A stretch of DNA of 36,829 nt. Source: Sphingobacteriaceae bacterium (GTDB taxonomy: Bacteria > Bacteroidota > Bacteroidia > Sphingobacteriales > Sphingobacteriaceae). Below, piece by piece: positions 32,933 to 36,829 of this stretch. The notes below the pieces were generated by a model, which was given only the letters and a program-made list of their open reading frames with translations, had not been told where the DNA came from and ran no database searches. The stretch's first letter is position 1; each line of letters starts with the position of its first letter. Position numbers and translations under genes: made by a program. The stretch covers positions 1 through 36,829 of the forward strand of contig JAGIAD010000018.1 of the NCBI GenBank assembly GCA_017745075.1. Reading direction: 5' to 3'.

Positions 32933-34280
32933 TTGCTGCCTTTTTTGCTTTATTTAATATATCTTGTATTCTATCTTTTTCCTTTTGTAAGGAACTTCTT
33001 AACTTCTGGGCTTGTTCCAAAACATCTTCCGAAAAACTTCCATTCTTTATTTCTTTATTTAGTTTTTCTATTTGTTTACCTAGACCTTTCAAAGCATCGT
33101 TTACTTCACCAAGGTGATCATATTGTTTACCATTAATAATTACTGGATCTTTAAAAATATCTCTAATTGCTCCAGTCATATCTTTAGTCGTTAAATGTTC
33201 TGCTATATTACCTACTTTTCCAACAACTTTTTCCAAAATTTCCTTTCCAACTCCACTTAATACCTTTGCTCCTTTTCCTAATAATTTCCCACCAAAAGCG
33301 TCCAACATTCCAATACCAAAACCTATTCCTGCTTCTTGCTTACTATGAGTAATACCTGCCTTTGATAAATGCATTGTTGCACCAAGGAAAGGAACCCAAT
33401 CAGCCCCTTCTTGTATCCTATTAGCGCCTTTCTCTATTCTTTGATTACTAGCAAATAGTGCCGACTGCCTTTGTGAATATTCTTGAGCTTCTTCTGTACT
33501 TCGTGGCTGATTTGCTGGACCAACTCCAAAAAAAGCTAATAATTTTTGTAAAAACGTTGGTGGGTCGGATGGACCTTCCCCATCAGGATCAACAAATGAA
33601 ATTGGATTATTCAACACGTAATTATAGGGAGATAAACCTACAAATACTTCCGCTTTAGGATCCACCACATTCCACCTACCAATTATTGGATCATAGAACC
33701 TCGCACCGTAATCATATTGCTTCAGCTCTTCCTGCAACTCCTTGCCATTGTAAAGGTACTTGTTAAGCCCAGCTTTTGCAACCGGTTCTTTCCTTAAACC
33801 AAAGGCATAATAATCATCACGCTGCAGTACTTCTAACTGATTGGTCGTAGGGTTTTGGTAAAAGGTAACCCGAACGTTGCCTAAATGATCAGTCAGGTTA
33901 TATTCGTAACTATAACTGCTGCCGCTCTTGCGGGCTAAGCCCTCTTCCGTCTGGATAAAATCAATGCTGTTATTGGTATACTGGATACCATCTATATAAT
34001 TAGTGGTGGTACCACCTGCCTGTTTTTGCAACTTTTCACCAGCAGCATTGTAAGTATAGGTTAAATTCTGGCTTCCAGTTACCGTTTGAGGAAGGTTAAG
34101 GAAGTTGTATCCCAGAATGATGTCCTTCTGACTATCGCTGGTGAGGTTGCCATTGGCATCATAGCCATAACTACTGTTGGTAAAACCACTGATAGCGGTT
34201 AACCTGTTGCCATTGTAGCCGGTATAGTTGTTCGTGCCAAAATTATCACGTGTCAAACTGGTAATATTGCCCCTTACCAA
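32925..34280 (-). CDS. Orphan Rhs core fragment fused to a polymorphic toxin (type-28-like) tip
   Basis: 451 codons. Residues 1-230 are Rhs/YD-repeat core with the family end (YNGKELQEELKQYDYGARFY, PIIGRWNVVDP, NPISFVDPDG). After the DPDG boundary comes a new C-terminus: a glycine-rich pre-toxin part (about 290-350) and a helical tip at about 381-451 (YDHLGEVNDALKGLGKQIEK) like polymorphic toxin type 28, a family of predicted or shown RNases. The first possible start is TTG at 34280. A stop codon (34287-34289) precedes it and the Rhs similarity begins right at the junction, so this is a displaced module without a signal or delivery part. It would be made only after recombination with the main rhs gene, or not at all. 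The immunity gene follows with an 8-bp overlap. Confidence 0.85.
   Translation of the reverse strand: MVRGNITSLTRDNFGTNNYTGYNGNRLTAISGFTNSSYGYDANGNLTSDSQKDIILGYNFLNLPQTVTGSQNLTYTYNAAGEKLQKQAGGTTTNYIDGIQYTNNSIDFIQTEEGLARKSGSSYSYEYNLTDHLGNVRVTFYQNPTTNQLEVLQRDDYYAFGLRKEPVAKAGLNKYLYNGKELQEELKQYDYGARFYDPIIGRWNVVDPKAEVFVGLSPYNYVLNNPISFVDPDGEGPSDPPTFLQKLLAFFGVGPANQPRSTEEAQEYSQRQSALFASNQRIEKGANRIQEGADWVPFLGATMHLSKAGITHSKQEAGIGFGIGMLDAFGGKLLGKGAKVLSGVGKEILEKVVGKVGNIAEHLTTKDMTGAIRDIFKDPVIINGKQYDHLGEVNDALKGLGKQIEKLNKEIKNGSFSEDVLEQAQKLRSSLQKEKDRIQDILNKAKKAANE
33661..34133. repeat. Rhs core direct repeat, copy 1
   Basis: 473 bp that match 36357-36829. There are no indels at least from 33728 on (constant offset 2696), and only scattered base changes. 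The match becomes weak towards the DPDG boundary, where the toxin tips diverge. The repeat probably continues past the window edge. Confidence 0.92.
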
Positions 34281-34586
34281 AAAGATCTATATTATCTTTA
34301 GATGAAACCAAAGGACATTTAGATATATAATAATCAAAATTAACCCATATCCTATCCTCTTTATTGTTAGTATATAAGGCCGACTCTTCAAAGTTTATCT
34401 TATACAAACCTTCAATTTCAACATATTTTCCTTGAAAATCATCTATATTTTCCAACAGCTTAGCCAAGTTAATTTTTTGATATGTATTTTCCCCATCACA
34501 TGTGCTTTTGTATAGATCTTTATGCTTTTGTGAACAGCAAAAAATCATTAATATCAAAAGACATAAAAATCCTTGATTCTTAACAT
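34246..34586 (-). pseudogene. Decayed small lipoprotein (possible immunity gene), truncated at both ends
   Basis: In one frame the product has a lipoprotein signal (GFLCLLILMIFCCSQKHKD) and a soluble part (DDFQGKYVEIEGLYKINFEE, DRIWVNFDYYISK) of a type I associate with Bacteroidota secreted proteins of unknown function. The natural start, an ATG in a TAATG overlap with the upstream gene at 34586, is out of frame by one base; a single indel would give MLRIK-GFLCLLIL. At the other end the sequence runs into the Rhs core at about 34273 and stops after LFGKGQYYQFDT. So a frameshift and a recombination junction both damage it. Probably the immunity partner of an older tip (inference). Confidence 0.55.
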
Positions 34587-34798
34587 TACTGAATATACCC
34601 AGATGTAAACTTTTGAAGTCTTGTATCATAGCGCCATGTTGCATTTTGATTAACCTTAGTATTATCTTGTAAAGTCGAGTTACTAGTTGTGATCCGCCTA
34701 TATACTTCATTTTGTCGAAGTGGAAAAGAATAATTTTTAAAATAATTTGAATCATTTCCACCAAAGTTTATTGAGTTACCACCATAATTTAACCTCAT
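34586..34798 (-). CDS. 70-residue hypothetical, remnant of a tip or secreted protein
   Basis: The frame from the ATG at 34798 encodes MRLNYGGNSINFGGNDSNYF and ends in TRLQKFTSGYIQ. The frame is open further upstream to 34897, but that part contains a GC-rich stretch (34809-34841) that looks like non-coding junction DNA. The sequence is rich in Asn, Tyr, Thr and Gly, without signal peptide. It ends in a TAATG overlap with the decayed lipoprotein, as toxin and immunity pairs often do, so it could be the last piece of a lost Rhs tip. No family was recognised. Confidence 0.4.
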   Translation of the reverse strand: MRLNYGGNSINFGGNDSNYFKNYSFPLRQNEVYRRITTSNSTLQDNTKVNQNATWRYDTRLQKFTSGYIQ

Positions 34799-34897
34799 AT
34801 TTGTTTCCCTCGGTACCGCAAGCGTGCCGCGTGTGCAACCAAGAATTCTAAATTTATTAAAAACAATGGTATATCGAAAAAATGCAAAAAATAACAA

Positions 34898-34926
34898 AAC
34901 CCAACAGTTTCCAAACTGCTGGGCTT
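34898..34926 (-). terminator. Bidirectional intrinsic terminator in the Rhs array
   Basis: CCCAACAGTTT and AAACTGCTGGG pair around a 2-nt apex (one mismatch). On the minus strand the stem is followed by TTTTGTTATTTTTT, a good terminator tail; on the plus strand CTTCTATTTT follows. It ends transcription coming from the Rhs/secreted-partner genes to its right. Confidence 0.7.
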
Positions 34927-35005
34927 CTATTTTATTTAGGGATAAAATCGCTTTTCTCGATCATCCCCGTTACAAACGTGGGACGATGAGAGGTTTTGCT
35001 CTACT

Positions 35006-35157
35006 TTATTGAGGGCACAAGACGCTGCGCTGAACACTGCACCAGGTGCGGCGAATAGCCTTCGGTTTAAGCAAAAAGCCCTGCAAATTTTTATGGTTGC
35101 AGGGCTTTATGCTCTTACCTTATTGAGGGCACAAGTGACGCTGCGCTGAACACTTGC
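35006..35157. repeat. Pair of short direct repeats flanking a terminator
   Basis: TTATTGAGGGCACAAG followed by ACGCTGCGCTGAACAC occurs at 35006-35040 and again at 35120-35157, the second with TG inserted in the middle. In the second copy GGGCACAAGTG and CACTTGCCC can pair around the ACGCTGCGCTGAA centre. The terminator at 35073-35108 sits between the copies. They may mark old cassette boundaries. Confidence 0.7.
35073..35108 (-). terminator. Intrinsic terminator after the secreted Rhs partner
   Basis: AGCCCTGCAA (35077-35086) and TTGCAGGGCT (35097-35106) form a perfect 10-bp stem with a 10-nt loop, followed on the minus strand by a T-run (35077-35073). It lies about 75 bp after the stop of the gene at 35183 and closes that transcript. 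Confidence 0.78.
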
Positions 35158-35182
35158 CCGATGGTTCAGGTGCCCTGTATCA

Positions 35183-35713
35183 TTACTCTAATAGATTTAA
35201 CAAACCCTTCTTGTGCAAGATTATTTTTCTGCTTGTTATATGGTAAACCTTAACTTCCGGTTCAAAAATGATTGGTGGTGGTTTAATAGCAGCCGAATCC
35301 ACTTGTTCGTTTTGCATCTTTAGATTCAGAAAATCGAATGACTTGGCGCTTGCCAGAGTCGAAAATAAACTGGGCGCATACGCCCCAAATACCAAAACGT
35401 TCCTTTTATTAAATTCAAAATAACCAAGCAGTTTATCCCTTTTATCCTTCAAATACCATTGAAAGTCATCTTTGAAAATCACCCCCAGTTTTAACTCGTA
35501 ATAGTTATCTGTTTTTTGAACCTTAACAACATATACGCCAGTTCGGAGGTTGTGTCGTTCTTTTTCTCCAATTTTCATCGAGGCAAGAAGATATTCAATT
35601 CTTTTATCAAGCAATTTTAATTGTTTAACGGAATGACTGTTTTCGTTCGAAAGGTGGTTGTTAACCCCCAACAGAAAAACAAGCATCGTTAGTTTTATAA
35701 TTAAAGATTTCAT
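35183..35713 (-). CDS. Secreted protein adjacent to the Rhs JAMM tip (possible immunity)
   Basis: 176 residues. An N-terminal signal peptide (IIKLTMLVFLLGVNNHL) without a lipobox indicates export to the periplasm. The rest has alternating beta and helix (LRTGVYVVKVQKTDNYYELK, DDFQWYLKDKRDKLLGYFEF) and a Pro-rich turn (KPPPIIFEPEVKVYH). No family was recognised. It begins 6 bp after the Rhs stop codon and is surely co-transcribed. By position it should be the immunity partner of the JAB-like tip. A signal peptide would fit a toxin that acts in the periplasm, but it may equally be a helper or a secreted substrate. Confidence 0.75.
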   Translation of the reverse strand: MKSLIIKLTMLVFLLGVNNHLSNENSHSVKQLKLLDKRIEYLLASMKIGEKERHNLRTGVYVVKVQKTDNYYELKLGVIFKDDFQWYLKDKRDKLLGYFEFNKRNVLVFGAYAPSLFSTLASAKSFDFLNLKMQNEQVDSAAIKPPPIIFEPEVKVYHITSRKIILHKKGLLNLLE

Positions 35714-35719
35714 AACTAA

Positions 35720-36829
35720 TTATTTAATTACACCATTCTCATTATACTTAAGATAAGTTTTTCTGGTTCTGTCATAAAGTTTAATTTCGGCTTTAGGACT
35801 GTATTGCCTGAACCATCCTGCAACATTTTTATCAGGTGCTGAAGGCTCAAATATTTTAGTAAATGGATGGCTGTGGGTATGTTCTCTTACATTTCCTCCA
35901 CCTGCTATAATATTGTAAGCAAGATCAACTCCCCCAGCTTCCTTAATGGTACTATGTGATGTTGCAATATAGTTGGACTCAGTTCCGAACTTAGTTTGGC
36001 TCCATTCTGCTATTGTATTTTGTGCCAGAAATTCAAATAGTGCAGATGCTTTATCGTCACCTTTTATTTCCATATAATCATACTTAGTCCCACTCGTCTC
36101 ATGCACGTCACCTTTGATGTTATTTAGTATTCCTTTTTCCAAGGTTATTGATTTAGACTTATCGATATTTCCATTTTCCTCCTTTTTGTATAGAACATCA
36201 AAATCATCATCAGTTTTTTTTACTAATTCTATTTCACCGCGTATACCTACACTATATTCATCAACCGGCGCCATCCCATCGGGATCTATGAACCTTATGG
36301 GATTGTTGAAAGCATAGTTATAAGGTGAGTACCTACGCATCTTCTCCGCCAGCGGGTCAATAACATTCCACCTCCCAATAACCGGGTCATAGAACCTTGC
36401 GCCGTAATCATACTGTCCCAACTCTTCCTGCAACTCCTTGCCATTGTAAAGGTACTTGTTAAGACCAGCTTTTGCAACCGGTTCTTTTCTTAAACCAAAG
36501 GCATAATAATCGTCGCGCTGCAGTACTTCCAGCTGGTTGGTTGTCGGGTTTTGGTAAAAGGTAACTCGAACATTGCCTAAATGATCAGATAGATTATACT
36601 CGTAACTATAACTGTTACCGCTCCTGCGGGCTAAGCCTTCTTCCGTCTGGATAAAATCAATGCTGTTATTGGTATACTGGATACCATCAAGATAATTAGT
36701 GGTAGTACCACCTGCCTGTTTTTGCAGTTTTTCGCCAGCAGCATTGTAAGTATAGGTTAAATTCTGGCTTCCGCTTACCGTTTGCGGCAGGTTAAGGAAG
36801 TTGTATCCCAGGGTGATGTCCTTCTGGCT
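35720..36829 (-). CDS. Rhs-family protein, C-terminal part, with JAB-like (JAMM) toxin tip
   Basis: The frame is open to the right edge (370 codons including the stop), so the true start and delivery region lie outside. The first 185 codons are Rhs core (LNKYLYNGKELQEEL, YDYGARFYDPVIGRWNV, NPIRFIDPDG). After the DPDG boundary is a tip of about 180 residues with a complete JAMM zinc-peptidase pattern: HTHSHP (residues 317-322 of the visible part), six residues, then PSAPD (329-333). An upstream Glu (near 275, IAEWSQ) could be the catalytic base. This fits the JAB-like toxin 1 type of polymorphic toxin, a predicted metallopeptidase. The core matches the orphan module at 32925-34280 almost base for base. 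It is followed after 6 bp by the secreted partner gene. Confidence 0.88.
   Translation of the reverse strand, partial: SQKDITLGYNFLNLPQTVSGSQNLTYTYNAAGEKLQKQAGGTTTNYLDGIQYTNNSIDFIQTEEGLARRSGNSYSYEYNLSDHLGNVRVTFYQNPTTNQLEVLQRDDYYAFGLRKEPVAKAGLNKYLYNGKELQEELGQYDYGARFYDPVIGRWNVIDPLAEKMRRYSPYNYAFNNPIRFIDPDGMAPVDEYSVGIRGEIELVKKTDDDFDVLYKKEENGNIDKSKSITLEKGILNNIKGDVHETSGTKYDYMEIKGDDKASALFEFLAQNTIAEWSQTKFGTESNYIATSHSTIKEAGGVDLAYNIIAGGGNVREHTHSHPFTKIFEPSAPDKNVAGWFRQYSPKAEIKLYDRTRKTYLKYNENGVIK
36357..36829. repeat. Rhs core direct repeat, copy 2
   Basis: Partner of 33661-34133, reaching the right edge of the window. Direct orientation and high identity make recombination between the two copies possible. 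That would replace the JAB-like tip by the type-28-like tip and remove about 2.7 kb. Confidence 0.92.

Noticed and set aside
1..36829. CRISPR arrays, tRNA or rRNA genes, complete insertion sequences
   Set aside because: No regularly spaced repeats, cloverleaf or rRNA-like sequence, or transposase frames were seen on either strand.

Overview
The window looks like a chromosomal stretch from a soil or freshwater Bacteroidota of the Sphingobacteriaceae (Pedobacter-like). The signs are moderate-to-low GC, two complete ECF-sigma / FecR / SusC / SusD style loci, TAnnTTTG-type promoter boxes, lack of strong Shine-Dalgarno sequences, and Rhs proteins of the Bacteroidota type. The genus is an inference from protein style; no database was searched.

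Left part (1-14156, all minus strand). The left edge cuts a SAM-I riboswitch that must control a methionine or sulfur gene outside the window. Next come two secreted glycosidases, a GH35 beta-galactosidase and a GH89 alpha-N-acetylglucosaminidase, and an ECF sigma factor with no FecR beside it. Then follows a full regulated uptake locus: ECF sigma (13578-14156), FecR anti-sigma, SusC, SusD, and a secreted zinc metalloprotease with an F5/8C domain, closed by a strong terminator at about 5278-5311.

Middle (14436-18373). A small redox and detoxification island holds a YcaC-like isochorismatase homologue that lacks the catalytic Cys, an NAD(P)-binding oxidoreductase, DoxX, a double SnoaL-like protein and an HxlR regulator. 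The divergent oxidoreductase/HxlR junction was duplicated. The left copy kept the oxidoreductase and lost the regulator; the right copy kept the regulator and only about seven codons of the oxidoreductase.

Second polysaccharide locus (18576-28841, minus). The order is FecR (with no sigma factor beside it), SusC, SusD, a lipoprotein with a CxxCH haem site plus FG-GAP repeats, and a secreted right-handed beta-helix protein with a ricin-like C-terminus. The sequence upstream of this orphan FecR matches the sequence upstream of the GH89 gene, just downstream of the orphan sigma gene. This suggests one ECF regulon that joins both places.

Right part (29076-36829). Housekeeping-type genes come first: DyP peroxidase, GNAT acetyltransferase, quinone-oxidoreductase-like enzyme, a 49-residue small ORF and a small lipoprotein. 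A polymorphic-toxin (Rhs) array follows. A main Rhs protein enters from the right edge and ends in a JAMM-type (JAB-like) peptidase tip, followed by a secreted partner. Downstream is a decayed cassette, and then an orphan module: an Rhs core fragment with no real start, fused to a type-28-like toxin tip, overlapping a putative immunity gene. The two Rhs cores form a long direct repeat suited to tip exchange by recombination.
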